Assembly (NCBI GenBank): GCA_933822405.4
Contig: CAKOGP040001781.1
Coordinates: forward strand, 140,800-204,799
Source of the DNA: Cylindrotheca closterium
Taxonomy: Eukaryota; Bacillariophyta; Bacillariophyceae; Bacillariales; Bacillariaceae
Reading direction: 5' to 3'
DNA length: 64,000 nt
A program made the position numbers and the translations under genes. This document shows, in pieces, positions 34,710 to 45,805 of the stretch (the stretch's first letter is position 1; every line of letters starts with the position of its first letter). Under the pieces are notes generated by a model. It had not been told where the DNA came from. It did no database searches and saw only the letters and a program-made list of their open reading frames with translations.

Positions 34710-35517
34710 TTACTTGCTGTTTTGCGAGTCCAATGCCCGGCTCAATTCTTCCAATGCCACACAAGCTTCCACGGCAGCATCCACCAAACATTCCTCTTCG
34801 GACAACATGCCTCCCATGGCATTGGAATTACCAGCCGAAGCAATTTCTTCGACGACATCCCAGGCCACTTGAGCTTCCGAAGAAGTAATACCGTGCTTTT
34901 CGGTAAGTTGCTTGGCATTCTCCATGGCCTCCTTGAGTTGAGGACTGGAAACAGATGGCTTGGAAGCAGGAGCCGACAATTTGACAGCCTTGATTTCGTC
35001 GGCCATGTCATTCAAGACGGACATGACAGGTTGTTTTTCCTTTAGTTTGGCAGCGAGTTCCTTCAACTTGGCTTGGTAATCGGCAACGTTTCCTTGGGTT
35101 GCGGCACTGTTGAATGTATGAACGAATGAAGAGAGAGAGAGAGAGAGAAAGAAAGAAAGGGATAGAAATGGGTCAGTCATTTGAATAATGGAATTTGCAA
35201 TACTCATGACAGGTAGGCAGGTAGGTGTAGGTAGATAGGCAGGACTATTTCTCTTTTCCACTCGCAATATATACATTCAAAACTCACCTGTTATCACTGG
35301 AATCCACTTCTTCGACAGCTTCCCAAGCCAAACGAGCCTCGGGAGAAGCAGCTCCAAACTTTTTGGAAGCCGCCAAGGCTTCCTTGACGAGCTCTGACGA
35401 GTCGACGCGAGACATCTGCAGTTGCGTCGACGTTGTTGTTGCTCTCATGGAAGCGGAAGGAGAAAAGGCTTGGGTGGAGGCAATGGCCAACAATGCGAGG
35501 GTCGTAGAGAACTTCAT
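34710..35517 (-). CDS. Plastid CP12-like protein with two AWD_VEE-like cores
   Basis: Proposed join: exon 1 35517-35288, intron 35287-35107 (181 bp, GTGAGT...TTCAACAG), exon 2 35106-34710; 208 codons in frame. N-terminus MKFSTTLALLAIASTQAFSP is an ER signal with the A-F cleavage context used for diatom plastid import. Two copies of the CP12 core AWDxVEEL are visible: ARLAWEAVEEVDSS in exon 1 and AQVAWDVVEEIASA in exon 2. The C-terminal ECLVDAAVEACVALEEL has two Cys eight residues apart, the spacing of the CP12 C-terminal redox pair. CP12 proteins scaffold GAPDH and phosphoribulokinase in the Calvin cycle under redox control; that role is inferred here. Between the cores is a charged helical linker. 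Confidence 0.78.
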
Positions 35518-36876
35518 GATGATGATGATGATGATGATAAGAATTGGTACTGTAGATCGGCAGAAGTAGAAAAATATAATGAGAATCCTATTTTCGATGG
35601 GTGTGTTGATGGGGTGGCGAAGCAACAAGATTTTGTTGGGACAGGTGGAAGCATTCCGAGGAACACGTACTTGTACCTGGCGGGCGCGCAAGTATATACA
35701 TGTATCTTCAGAACCGTAGATGAGTATTTCAAATGAAAAGACATTCCACCAGCTTGCAAGGAAAATGTGATTGGGCACCATGTACAACTTGTAAGGGCAT
35801 AGAATAGAGGCGAAGGGTGCTATTGCAATACCAGACAGATGGCAACAACGGTTTGAATCTTACATCATCATCATTTTGGTAGATACGAAGCCTGCTACGT
35901 GGTAAGGTGGCAGCAGTGGCAACAAAACGAACCGAAGCGATTATTGGTCCAATCGGCAATGCAATGCAGTACCAGGTACCTTTTACTGTAGTTTCATGTT
36001 GCACCACCATCTTATCAAGATTCTGTATCTATCATGTTTTATTAAAATACAAAACATGTTCCTTTTGCTTCCGACTCAATCGACGAACTTGCATTCAGTC
36101 GACGACTGACTCTTCCATGTCTTCTTTGCTTACGCTTTTACTGGTGGTTGTACGGCACGTCATATCTGCTTTTCCCACCATGCATTTGCAGACCCTACAG
36201 TGGAGTCATTTGTAAAATATCATTCGTTTTAGTCGTCCTGTTGCGACAGATGCTTGAAGAAATAGTCGTGTCACAACGTCTCACTTGGGCACTCCCTTGG
36301 GGGGATATGCACGTATTCTGAACCCGATGTTTGATCCTAAACTTGCGAAGTTTGGTTTGATGGAACTTGAAGTATGTTGGAAGTTTGTTTGATGGACAAA
36401 AGAACAAGAGAACCCCCGAAGTTTGATGAATTCTTGCGCCTTCCCTTTTTTTTCTTCATTCCATCAAGAGGAGTGAGTCAAAAGTTCGGATGATGCACGA
36501 AGCGGTGGCGCCGGACAAGAGACAGACGTCGTAATTATCAGTGGTGGCGTGCGATGGTCTGATAGACGTCGTAGTGGTGGCGTTGATCTGTCTGCCTGAT
36601 ACACGGAGTTGATCAAACGACCCGGAACTAAGAACACGTCGGAATTTGGATGGGAGATTTTTTTTCCGATCGAGCTTTTTTGGTGCACCTCGTACTGTAT
36701 GGAATATCGCCCGAGGAAGATAGATACTAAGACAGCTACAATAGTGCCTGCACTCTCTCTCTCTCTCTCTCTCCAAGCATCACCGTGACGCAGACTTACT
36801 TCATTTCAATCCTTCAACTCCATTCCTTTCAAACTGAAAAACAGTTTCTTAAACACTTTAAGAAAAAGAAGAAAGG
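35518..36876. other. Divergent intergenic with dispersed repeat
   Basis: 1.36 kb between divergent CP12-like and MFS genes, so it should contain both promoters. Holds a dispersed repeat copy, a GTACCAGGTAC palindrome near 35970-35981, an ATG/CAT-type trinucleotide run just upstream of the CP12 start (35518-35537) and a CT repeat (36752-36773). Confidence 0.6.
36050..36200 (-). repeat. Dispersed repeat family, copy d
   Basis: The minus strand reads 'gtagggtctgcaaatg', 'gtcagtcgtcgactgaatg', 'cgtcgattgagtcgg' and 'aaaaggaaca', matching the order in copies a and c. More diverged than those. Confidence 0.55.
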
Positions 36877-37172
36877 ATGATGAATGGCAAACATCATCAT
36901 GTTGTGGACCATAATGGTAACCACGATTCACAAAAGGAGAGCGGCGGTAGCAGTAGCGCCAGCGGGAGTCCAAGTCTGTTGTCGCAATCGCTTCAGCAAC
37001 AAATGAATATGAATCTTGGAGCTGATAATAATAAATCACCAATACCAATGGTACCGGTTCCACAAAGTCCACCCAGACCAGAACGATCTTATGACTTTGG
37101 AAATATCAACATTGATCCCATAGCCATGCAATCCCTGGGATCGATGTCCATTGAACAATTTGAGCAACAACG

Positions 37173-37203
<31 letters not shown>

Positions 37204-39864
37204 CAACATCAGCAAGGGCTGTATTCTCTGGACGATTATGGTTCACCAAAGGAAAGCACGAGCAAATTGAATGAGTCTCCCCTGAGAAATTGGTTGCCCA
37301 ACAATTCGGATACTACCATTATGACTTCCAACATTGCTTCTGCCGCCAACAAATCATTACTGGGACAACTCCATCATGAAGAGCAGCAACAACAGCAGCA
37401 GCACCAAAAAAGTCACCACAATGCTCTATCCATGGCAACCAGTCCACCAATATCCACGACGCAGTTTCCACATCTGAATGGTGACGCACCAGCTTCTACT
37501 TGCGTGACCATTCTCAAAAATGCAGACTTGTCCCCCACGGTCGAACGTTATTCCGAAGAGGACGGTTCCTCATCCTTGAATGGAGGAAGCAGACGCAACA
37601 TTATGGGTCAAAAGGTCGATAGCAAATATGCTCCTATCCCGGCTCCTCCGACTACTGCAGCACTCGAAACGACGCCCACTCCCGTGTATTATACCTTCAA
37701 TTCCTTATTTCAAGCTTCCGGCAACAACAGCAACAATAACAATGACATGCTGCTGGTGACACCGACACCTGATGGAGATTCCACTTCTTCCAACAATAAC
37801 AACAATAACAACAACAACAACAATCCAAGGCAACTCTGGAGTTCTTCCATTCACGCCCAAAGTCTACTACTCGGAATTGCATTCATGGCCATTTGGACGC
37901 CCAACAATGCCATGGCGCCCAATCTAACCGCCATGGCCAGTGACTTTCACATGACTTCGGATTATGACCGCGATTTATATTTGGGATCCTACATTAGTCT
38001 GGCGCTGGGTGTCTTTTGTCTGCCCATTTCCGCCCTGTTGGGTTTCATGGCCGACTTTTATTCCCGCAAATATTTGTTTCTGGCCTGCGTGGTGGGTGGC
38101 TCCCTGTCGACCCTGTGGACGGCCCATGCCCAAACCTTTGTGTCATTGTTTTGGTCCCGACTGTCCTGTGGTGGATGCATGTCGGCCAGTGTGCCCGTCG
38201 CATTTTCTCTCTTGGGCGATTTGTTTGCGGTCGAAGAACGGAATGCGGCCTCCAGTGGTTTGACGAGCATGATGGGACTCGGGATTATCATTGGACAAGT
38301 CTATGCGGGAACGGTAGGGCCACAAATTGGATGGCCGCATATTTTCATGATGTCGGCATTGCTCCAAGCCATTACCGCGCTGTTTGTACTGCTCTGGGTT
38401 CAAGAACCTACCAGGGGTGGAAAAGAAAAAGCCTTGCAGGATATGCTTTCCAGTGGCAAAAAGTACGACCGACAATTGACCCTGAGAGGGTTCCTGGATG
38501 CCATGCATAAGAATCGATCCAATTCCATTCTACTATGGCAAGGCTTCTTTACATCTTTGCCTTGGGGGATTATCTTTGTCTTTCTAAATGACTTTTTGAG
38601 TCAAGAAAAAGGATTTAGTGTGCCAGATGCTACCTTGTTGGTCATGCTGTTTGGATTGGGATGTGCGATTGGCGGCATTGCGGGTGGGTACCTTGGACAA
38701 GTTTGTTTGCAATACGATCGCAAATATCTACCATGGATGATGGCCGCCACGACGGCCTGTGGTATTTTGCCCTTTATCGGACTTTTGGAAACCGATTTTG
38801 ACAATGACTATGAGGAAGGGAAAACGAGCAGCGTTGGGTATTTGGCCATGACGTATGCACTCTTGTGTGGATCAGTGGCGTCCTTGCCCAGCGTCAATGT
38901 CCGACCGTGCATCATCAATGTCAATCCACCCGAGACAAGAGGTGCCGCACTGACGGCGAGTAACTTGTTTATTACTCTGGGTCGAGGGATTGGGCCTTCC
39001 TGTATTACACTATTGGGAATTGCTGGAATCAGTCGACGAAATGCATTCAATATTACATTGACTGTATTTTGGGTCATGACTGCTGGTCAACTCTTTCTTT
39101 TGGGATACACCTTGCCCAAGGATCAAGATGACATGGAAGCCGAACTAGAACGCTATGCTGCCATGCACACTGTTGGTGGCGGTACTGGTGCGGGCTTGAG
39201 TGAAGATAGCAGTGATGATGATGATGACGGTAATTCCAGCACTTCAACGGACGAGGACCGGGATTCACCGGTGGAAATCGAGGCAGGCAAGCCAAAGGAA
39301 GAGCAAGAAAACAACAAGGATGTTACGACCGACACGGATGCATTGGTACCCAAGGTGGAAGTTCCACCAAAACAACGACGAATGCGATCCCCTTTGCGAC
39401 GAATCTTTGGGGACAATGGCAAAAGTCCACGTCGTCGCCATCAGCAAACATCGAGAGACGATCCATCCTTGAACTCGATGTCGAGTATTGAAGAGTACAT
39501 GACTTCGATCAATAGCTTTGATGGTTTGGCGGCCCGACAGTCCCTTCAATTTGTCACCCAAGGGATTCGGGAATTGAAGGAAGAGCTCAGCCTGATTGGT
39601 ACCGCCTGGGGTGGTCCAGTCTGCGGTCCTTCGCATTTGGCCACCTCGGAGGAGAACGATGATGACTTTGTCATTCGAAGCAGCATCGAAACAGGAGCCA
39701 TCGACCTTCGAGTTCCAAACTTTGAACCGGATGGGGACCATCGACAAGGTGGTATTTCACTCGCCGAACTGGACCGACGAAAGCAAGCTTGGAATCAACG
39801 TCGCAAGGAGCAAAAACGAGAAGGAGCCGAGATGGTTGCCAACGAAAAAACTCCACTTGTATGA
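36877..39864 (+). CDS. MFS transporter with long disordered termini (spinster-like)
   Basis: 995-aa single-exon protein. Residues 1-320 are low complexity with poly-Gln and poly-Asn runs. A 12-TM major facilitator core follows (about 325-755): QSLLLGIAFMAIWTPNNAMA in TM1, the MFS loop 2-3 motif as GFMADFYSRKYLF, SRLSCGGCMSASVPVAF, and a second half starting SILLWQGFFTSLPWGIIFVF. The layout and the TM1-TM4 motifs resemble spinster-like organic-anion or lipid MFS carriers; substrate unknown. The C-terminal 240 residues are cytosolic, acidic then basic (KQRRMRSPLRRIFG), suited to phosphoregulation. Convergent with the following LRR gene, 133 bp apart. Confidence 0.88.
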
Positions 39865-39997
39865 TTCAGATCTGATACTTACTTACCGTATGCAATTCAC
39901 TATTTTTGAAAACGTATCTTTTAATAAATACTCAATAGATAATAGACATAGATTGGGAATTCTTTATTCTTAAAAATTACACTTCATAGCATTGTGA

Positions 39998-41803
39998 TCA
40001 GCATTTTGCGAGACGTCTCTTCTTGTTGGGACGTTCTTCTTTTGTCGTCGTTGTTTCTTCCTGAGGAAATAGGTTTGGGTTCTGACGAAGCAAAAAGTAG
40101 AGCATATCTGGATGATCGCTGGCGCGTTCCAAAATTGTGGGCCAAAGCGGGCGCTTGAGAGTCAAGTCGCCAATCTGCTTTCGGCCAGCATAGTTGATGC
40201 TTCCATAGTATTGGAGTTCTTCTTGAAAATGCGAGTTGGGCAAAAAGACAACTCGGAGTGAGTGATTGTGATCTCGAACCGTGTCGCGAATCTGTGCGGC
40301 GCTGGTCTCGTTAATTTGGTTCCCGTGCAAAAATATATTGTGCAGAGTCTGATTGTATTCTAGCCCCCTTGCCAGACTCTTGGCCCCATCGGTCCCAATG
40401 CCATTGTGGCACAAGTCAATAGACTTGAGCGTTTGATTGGATTGCAGTACAGTTCCAATAGCATTGGCACCCTCATCACCAATGCGGCAATGTTCCAAAG
40501 AGAGCTCCTTCAGCGTCGAGTTGGACGCCAATCCCCGGAGAGCTCTCCCAAACCCCTGTGGAAATGCGCATTGAGACAAATCGATTCGATTTAGTGACGG
40601 GTGCATCGAAAGCACACGGTCCAACATGTAGGTAGCATGTGGACAAAATCGATTTCGGGTAAGGCAAATAGAGGTGATTGTATGGTTGGATTGAAGTGCC
40701 TCGAATATGGGGCACATGGTCGAGCTGGGTGACCAGTCCGTGCTGGCGATTCGACCGAGATCTAAATGTCGCAAGGACGTATTCCCCAAGATCATTTGGT
40801 ACAGTGCCAATTTGGATTGTCGCCCGTTCCACATGGTTTCCGATAGATCTAAATGACTAATCGTCTTGTGCATACGGATCGAGTTGCAAATATGAAAGGC
40901 ACCAATGGGTGACCAGTAGACCTGTTTCATATCCAAATGTTCCAGAGACTTGGCTCCATTCTTGAGCGCTTGGGCAATCGCATACGCGAAATAGTCCGAA
41001 AAGGAGACGTTTCGCAAGGATACAGCCTCAAGATGAGCATGTTTTTCAATCACGTGTGCCAAGTCAGGGGTTGGCAACACGTTGCGTTCCAAGACCAAAG
41101 TCTTGATATTGGAATCCAAGAGTGCCTGAAAAAATGGGGACAATACTGGAGACTTGTAGAATCTAGAGCTGGATTCCGAGATGCAGTAGCCCTGTTTCTT
41201 TTCAATGCTGGGAATGTCTCCTGCCCGAATGAGAATGAGTCGTTCGAGCGATTTGGAGTTTTCCAGTAACCATGCAATATCGTTCGGATGGATGAAACTG
41301 TCCACGACCACTAGACTCTTCAGACTCCGTATCTTGGGCAAAGTTTCAAGTCTGCTGTTCCATATTATCAGAACTTCCAGTTCCGATTGCTCAATCGTTT
41401 TGACAACACTTTTGGGTACGCTACAATGGGAAAAACAAAGATGTTTGACCTCTAGATCAACTTTCGCTGTTTCAGTTTCAGTTTCAGGTTCAAGTTCGGT
41501 TTTGGTTTCAGATTGTGATGCATCATCATGAGCATCATCATCAAAGTGCTGAAGGAGAAGAGTCTCAGAGGTATTGTGCTTTACCAAGGCTTCTTCCAGG
41601 GTTGCAATAGGGCCATCCGTTTCATCTTCCGCATCCTCTTCTGGTTCGTTTGGCACCTGTTGGTCCACAATGATTGCCGATGGGTCTCTAGGCTGCAATG
41701 CCAGTCTACATATCTCATGCAAGCTTTGTGGTCTGAAATGCTGGGCAAAGCAACCCAAGTCCAGCAGTATTCTGTCCAGTTCGTATTCCCCGTGGCTGCT
41801 CAT
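39998..41803 (-). CDS. Leucine-rich repeat (RNI-like) protein
   Basis: 601-aa protein from ATG 41803 (MSSHGEYEL); the frame is open further upstream but without an ATG. After an acidic Glu/Thr-rich region (residues about 70-110), at least eight LRR units of the ribonuclease-inhibitor/NLRC3 type run to about residue 530; clear ones are SLEHLDMKQVYWS, TISHLDLSETMWN, SLRHLDLGRI, TLKELSLEHCRIGDEGANAI and TLKSIDLCHNGIGTDGAKSL. Ends with a basic PNKKRRLAKC tail that could be a nuclear signal. No kinase, NB-ARC or membrane segment, so it is likely a protein-interaction module of unknown partner. Confidence 0.85.
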   Translation of the reverse strand: MSSHGEYELDRILLDLGCFAQHFRPQSLHEICRLALQPRDPSAIIVDQQVPNEPEEDAEDETDGPIATLEEALVKHNTSETLLLQHFDDDAHDDASQSETKTELEPETETETAKVDLEVKHLCFSHCSVPKSVVKTIEQSELEVLIIWNSRLETLPKIRSLKSLVVVDSFIHPNDIAWLLENSKSLERLILIRAGDIPSIEKKQGYCISESSSRFYKSPVLSPFFQALLDSNIKTLVLERNVLPTPDLAHVIEKHAHLEAVSLRNVSFSDYFAYAIAQALKNGAKSLEHLDMKQVYWSPIGAFHICNSIRMHKTISHLDLSETMWNGRQSKLALYQMILGNTSLRHLDLGRIASTDWSPSSTMCPIFEALQSNHTITSICLTRNRFCPHATYMLDRVLSMHPSLNRIDLSQCAFPQGFGRALRGLASNSTLKELSLEHCRIGDEGANAIGTVLQSNQTLKSIDLCHNGIGTDGAKSLARGLEYNQTLHNIFLHGNQINETSAAQIRDTVRDHNHSLRVVFLPNSHFQEELQYYGSINYAGRKQIGDLTLKRPLWPTILERASDHPDMLYFLLRQNPNLFPQEETTTTKEERPNKKRRLAKC

Positions 41804-42327
41804 CGTTTGCTTTCGAATAATGCGACGAGAGTGGCCCTCAACGATTTTCGCTTCGCGTGGCTTTGAGTAGTTGGTTGGTTTTGTCCGCACAAGTTTTCCA
41901 GGTTTGTTTACTTACACCAAACGCATGATGCCAAAGTTTTGAAAAGACATGACTTCTTGTAATTGTGGTGGCATTTCCTTGTCCGTGGAATTTATTTTTT
42001 TCTAAATTCTCTAATTGCAGAGTTTCCCTCTACCGCAATTAGAGTCGACAACGATGCCGGACACGCTAATTAATAAATCAACGGAAGCACAAAAATGACA
42101 CTCCCTGTTTTTACTGCGAGTACTTCGACTATTTCACAAGTTGAAGAGGAACGAAAAATTATTAGCGAGGGTGGGTGCAATGCAAGACGGCCCATCTTCG
42201 GCAAGTTGAAAGTGTGAGAAGTGAAGGTATACCAGTACCGGTACGGTATATGAAGTGTCATCGAACGCTTCCTTGTATACTGTACCGACTCATCAGCCTC
42301 AACAACGTTTGGTGAACGCCGCAGAAA
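41804..42327. other. Divergent intergenic
   Basis: About 520 bp between divergent LRR and PEX3-like genes. Carries a GTACCGGTAC palindromic cluster at 42231-42250, about 80 bp upstream of the PEX3-like ATG, and an inverted 'ctctaattg/caattagag' pair near 42008-42043. No gene seen. Confidence 0.55.
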
Positions 42328-43422
42328 ATGCCGGCACACGCACATAACAATCGACGTCGTAGACAACGGCGTTCCATGGGTACAACCCTGGTGACGACGG
42401 CTGTAGTCGGGTATGGTGCATATCGACTGGCCGAATGGCTATGGAGCTCGGACGAGGATGACAATCATCATGATGATCCTGAGGAAGAAGGAATCTTTTC
42501 TGCATTGGGCAGCTGGATGTCATCTACAATGATGAGAAACTCGTGGGGACAACAACAACAACAGCAACGGTATTCACCATCGTCACCTCAGCAGCAGCCA
42601 AGATTAGATCCTCGAACCCAGTGGAAGCTTCGTCGACAACGAGTCTTTAAGTGTCGAGAAGAAAGCATCAAGGCGTGTCAAACTTGTTGGCCAGCCTTGA
42701 CGGAGAACATTGAAGAAATGACCAACACATCCGCTGCCATGCGCAAATTAAGGGACCTGAGAGCTTCCAAAGATGGTCATAGTGACGATTTGTGGAAGGA
42801 AATTTATGTGGAGACACTGACGCGCTTTTTGAGTTGTGTGTATGCCCACGGACTATGGTTCAGTATGAGCACGGTCCAGATACACTATGTTGGGGGGCGA
42901 ATGTTTCGTCAGGTACCGCCCTTGGAGGATGACGAAAAATCCATGCTGACAGAATCACATCAATACATGCTTCAGCACGGCTTGAACCGGTTGGTTCCCA
43001 TGATTCGAAAGACAATCCTTCCCTTTATTGACGAATGGAAAGCAACGACCACTATTTCCAAAATTGAGCTGCATCAACTTATTCGAAAAGTCCAAAGTAC
43101 GATCGATGCCACCTTTTCGACGCAAAACAACAACAAGTACGCCAGGAATTGGATCCGGTTCGTCTTGCCGGACGATTCCGTGGACGAGGTTTGGGACATT
43201 TGCCAAAGCCCCGTATGGGACGACGCGCACAGTCACTTGCTCAATGATACTATTGACATATTGCTATCGTCGCCAGAAGAGAATGGAGAGGAAGAAATTG
43301 CGGTTGCCAAGCACATGGCTCCGCTCAAAAAGTCCTGTCCGAAGCTTTCCCTACCTGAAAATTATCAGAGATGGATTGCCATGCCAGCAATGTTGGAGCT
43401 CGGGGACGTTAGCTTTCAATAA
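42328..43422 (+). CDS. PEX3: Peroxin-3-like peroxisomal membrane biogenesis protein
   Basis: 364-aa protein. The N-terminus has a basic cluster RRRRQRRS followed by a hydrophobic segment GTTLVTTAVVGYGAYRLAEW, the layout of the PEX3 membrane-targeting signal. After a Gln-rich linker come helices resembling the PEX3 fold: KLRRQRVFKCREESIKACQT, LWKEIYVETLTRFLSCVY, WFSMSTVQIHYVGGRMF and QYMLQHGLNRLVPMIR. In other eukaryotes PEX3 docks PEX19 and inserts peroxisomal membrane proteins. Divergence is high so the assignment rests on helix pattern and targeting segment. It ends 100 bp from the convergent orphan gene. Confidence 0.72.
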   Translation: MPAHAHNNRRRRQRRSMGTTLVTTAVVGYGAYRLAEWLWSSDEDDNHHDDPEEEGIFSALGSWMSSTMMRNSWGQQQQQQRYSPSSPQQQPRLDPRTQWKLRRQRVFKCREESIKACQTCWPALTENIEEMTNTSAAMRKLRDLRASKDGHSDDLWKEIYVETLTRFLSCVYAHGLWFSMSTVQIHYVGGRMFRQVPPLEDDEKSMLTESHQYMLQHGLNRLVPMIRKTILPFIDEWKATTTISKIELHQLIRKVQSTIDATFSTQNNNKYARNWIRFVLPDDSVDEVWDICQSPVWDDAHSHLLNDTIDILLSSPEENGEEEIAVAKHMAPLKKSCPKLSLPENYQRWIAMPAMLELGDVSFQ

Positions 43423-43521
43423 ATAGTGTCAACTTGTTATTATGAAATATTGATAAGCGGTATTAGGACTATACTGTTCTATTTTCTAAATTGTTTTGAA
43501 GGGCCTGACTGCCACATAATG

Positions 43522-45606
43522 TCATGATGATTTAGCGAGGGTGTATTGCCGGTATTTCAGCTTTTCCTTTTGCAACATTACCTTTGTCTTGGCAGTCAGT
43601 TGGAATATTGATCTTGGGTAGCATGCATCATAGCGTCGTAGTGCATCGAAAAGACGTGATGGCTTGGAATGAATGTCACTGTCCATTGTAGACGTCGCAT
43701 GGATTAGAATGGCAACATCCTCCAGTAGCTGTTCCGAAGGCTTCATCGGAGAGGACGCACACATTTTGCCCTGCAGCTGTTCCTGTAGGTTGGTTTGCAT
43801 CCGCACAAGCCGACGCAATGTGTGCCACATATATCGCTCGGTAGAGATGAGTGGGTATAGATTGGTGGCCCCACGAACGGCCATGTCTACTAATGCTGCC
43901 GAATCATTGCAGACTCCCAGAATACCGTACCCACCAAATGGGAGATCCATTTCCGTCGCAATGGAATTGAAGGCGACCGCCAAGATTCCCGTTGTGCGGA
44001 CTGCCTTTAAGGATTCCTGAAAATTGTAAACTTCGCTGGTGGCCTCCAGCCGTTGCCATGGAACAACTGGATAGTGGTTAGAATTCCAACCACACAATCC
44101 GTCAATGGAAACATAAAACTGAATATCACACTTTGCTGACTGCCCTTCCAAATGATGGCCCTGGACGGCCTTCTCGACCAGTGGCCCACGAATAGACAAA
44201 TCCAAACCACCATGATTTCCCAAGAAGAGTAGCGGATCGCCATTCTCCGCTTCAAAACCGGCCCGCATGAAAACCCCTAGCGGGATACCAGTGAACGATC
44301 CATCCTTTTCCTTGACACATGCGGCAAGTCCAAAGGTGGTGACAGTACTTCTTGGGCACACTTCAATTTGGTGACCCGTTTTTAAGAGAGCCTGTACGAA
44401 TTCATCTGGAAAGTGGCACGTGATGCCGCTCACATCAACGGCAAACAAGGTATTCGATAATAATTCGCCATTCCGCACTGACAAATTGTTGGTCTTGAAG
44501 GTCTCGACCAGGTAATAATTGTAAGATAACTTGTTCAGTAATACTGCGATGATCCGGTTCAGCAAGATTTCCCGTTGGGTATGAGTACATGTGGCTTGTC
44601 CCCATCCGAGATACAAATCTGGCAACAGCCTCTCATTGAATGGGACGGGTGGAGGAAACGATGCATTATCAGGGTCGTATATTGCCGAATCCTTGTTGTT
44701 GTTGGATCGAATACGGGCTTCCATATTCTGAATAGCAGTCTCCAAGTGTTCCTCAAGGAGGAAGGGATTGGGTACCATCGACTCGTTTCTTTCTTCTCCT
44801 GAATCCGATTCACATTCAGCTTTTGTGTCTAATCTTTCTTCTGATGATGATTCTTCCTGGCGAGTGTGCCCTACGTTGGTAACGCTTTCGTCAAAGCGAA
44901 TGCTGTAGCCAACTTCACCTTGTCTCAGTTTGTCCAATGGCGTTATCTCGGATGATCCATAATGCGCCATCTTTTGGTTAATATTCGTAACACTAACCAT
45001 TTCTCCAACAGTGAAAGGAAATGCTGCAGCAACATCATAGCTCGAAGACTGCTGGTTTGCTTTGATATCCTGAATCAACAGTCGAGCTGCCACCCATGAC
45101 GCCATTGTCCCCGCAACTGCGGTCAGCCACGAGTCGACTTTCGTGATTCCGAGCAACGGAAGCATCGCAGGTCCAATTCGTGGGCCCAATTTGCTTAGTA
45201 GGTAGCCCCCCAACACTGCTTCTAATTCCTTTTGTAGTATAGCGGGTATTTCCTGTTGAACATTGTCCTCTCCATCTTGTGTGACGCGCAATTGAGACAA
45301 ATATTGTCCCATACTCATCATCGGATATTCCTTTCCATATTGTTTCAGAAAGTCCTCTTCCAATTCCAGACATCGAATGTGCTGTGATGCGGGTGAGGTG
45401 TCACGATACACCAAGCCCTGTTCTAACCGTTGTTCCAATTGCCTCAACCGCTTCTTGATGGAATTCCGGTATTTTACTAACAATCCAACACTGACGGCGC
45501 CAGCTCCTGCCAACACTGAAACCAAGGCAGTCTGCCACCATGGTAATTTCGCGTTGGAGAAAACATTGAAATTTCTATTGGTTGTGACAGATGACGAAGA
45601 GGCCAT
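43522..45606 (-). CDS. Conserved-looking 694-aa protein of unknown function, N-terminal membrane anchor
   Basis: Single-exon protein from ATG 45606. One strong hydrophobic segment near residues 24-45 (WWQTALVSVLAGAGAVSVGL) followed by a coiled region (KKRLRQLEQRLEQGL) suggests a membrane anchor. A second hydrophobic stretch around residues 145-175 includes GPRIGPAMLPLLGI. The C-terminal half has ordered, Cys-poor sequence (PLLFLGNHGGLDLSIRGPLV, LPFGGYGILGVCNDSAALVD, NLYPLISTERYMWHTLRRL) that looks like a real globular domain, but I do not recognise a family. Location and role unknown. Same strand as the CRAL-TRIO/DUF6824 pair upstream. Confidence 0.7.
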   Translation of the reverse strand: MASSSSVTTNRNFNVFSNAKLPWWQTALVSVLAGAGAVSVGLLVKYRNSIKKRLRQLEQRLEQGLVYRDTSPASQHIRCLELEEDFLKQYGKEYPMMSMGQYLSQLRVTQDGEDNVQQEIPAILQKELEAVLGGYLLSKLGPRIGPAMLPLLGITKVDSWLTAVAGTMASWVAARLLIQDIKANQQSSSYDVAAAFPFTVGEMVSVTNINQKMAHYGSSEITPLDKLRQGEVGYSIRFDESVTNVGHTRQEESSSEERLDTKAECESDSGEERNESMVPNPFLLEEHLETAIQNMEARIRSNNNKDSAIYDPDNASFPPPVPFNERLLPDLYLGWGQATCTHTQREILLNRIIAVLLNKLSYNYYLVETFKTNNLSVRNGELLSNTLFAVDVSGITCHFPDEFVQALLKTGHQIEVCPRSTVTTFGLAACVKEKDGSFTGIPLGVFMRAGFEAENGDPLLFLGNHGGLDLSIRGPLVEKAVQGHHLEGQSAKCDIQFYVSIDGLCGWNSNHYPVVPWQRLEATSEVYNFQESLKAVRTTGILAVAFNSIATEMDLPFGGYGILGVCNDSAALVDMAVRGATNLYPLISTERYMWHTLRRLVRMQTNLQEQLQGKMCASSPMKPSEQLLEDVAILIHATSTMDSDIHSKPSRLFDALRRYDACYPRSIFQLTAKTKVMLQKEKLKYRQYTLAKSS

Positions 45607-45805
45607 TGCATCTATTTCTCAACCTACGCAGTTAAAGGTGCGAGCCAAGTAACAGGTATCGACAAGAGACTTCTTTTGTAAACGATGAAGTTATTATATT
45701 GGCTTTTATGGCAAAAATATCGATTCCAGCGACTAATTCGACTACGAACAGTATTCAGTTTACGAGTATTCTTCCAGCTGCATGTTACGTCCGATACGCA
45801 CTCCA

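Noticed and set aside
34331..34888. 185-codon plus-strand ORF
   Set aside because: Runs through a GA repeat and then antisense into the CP12-like exon; no recognised sequence.
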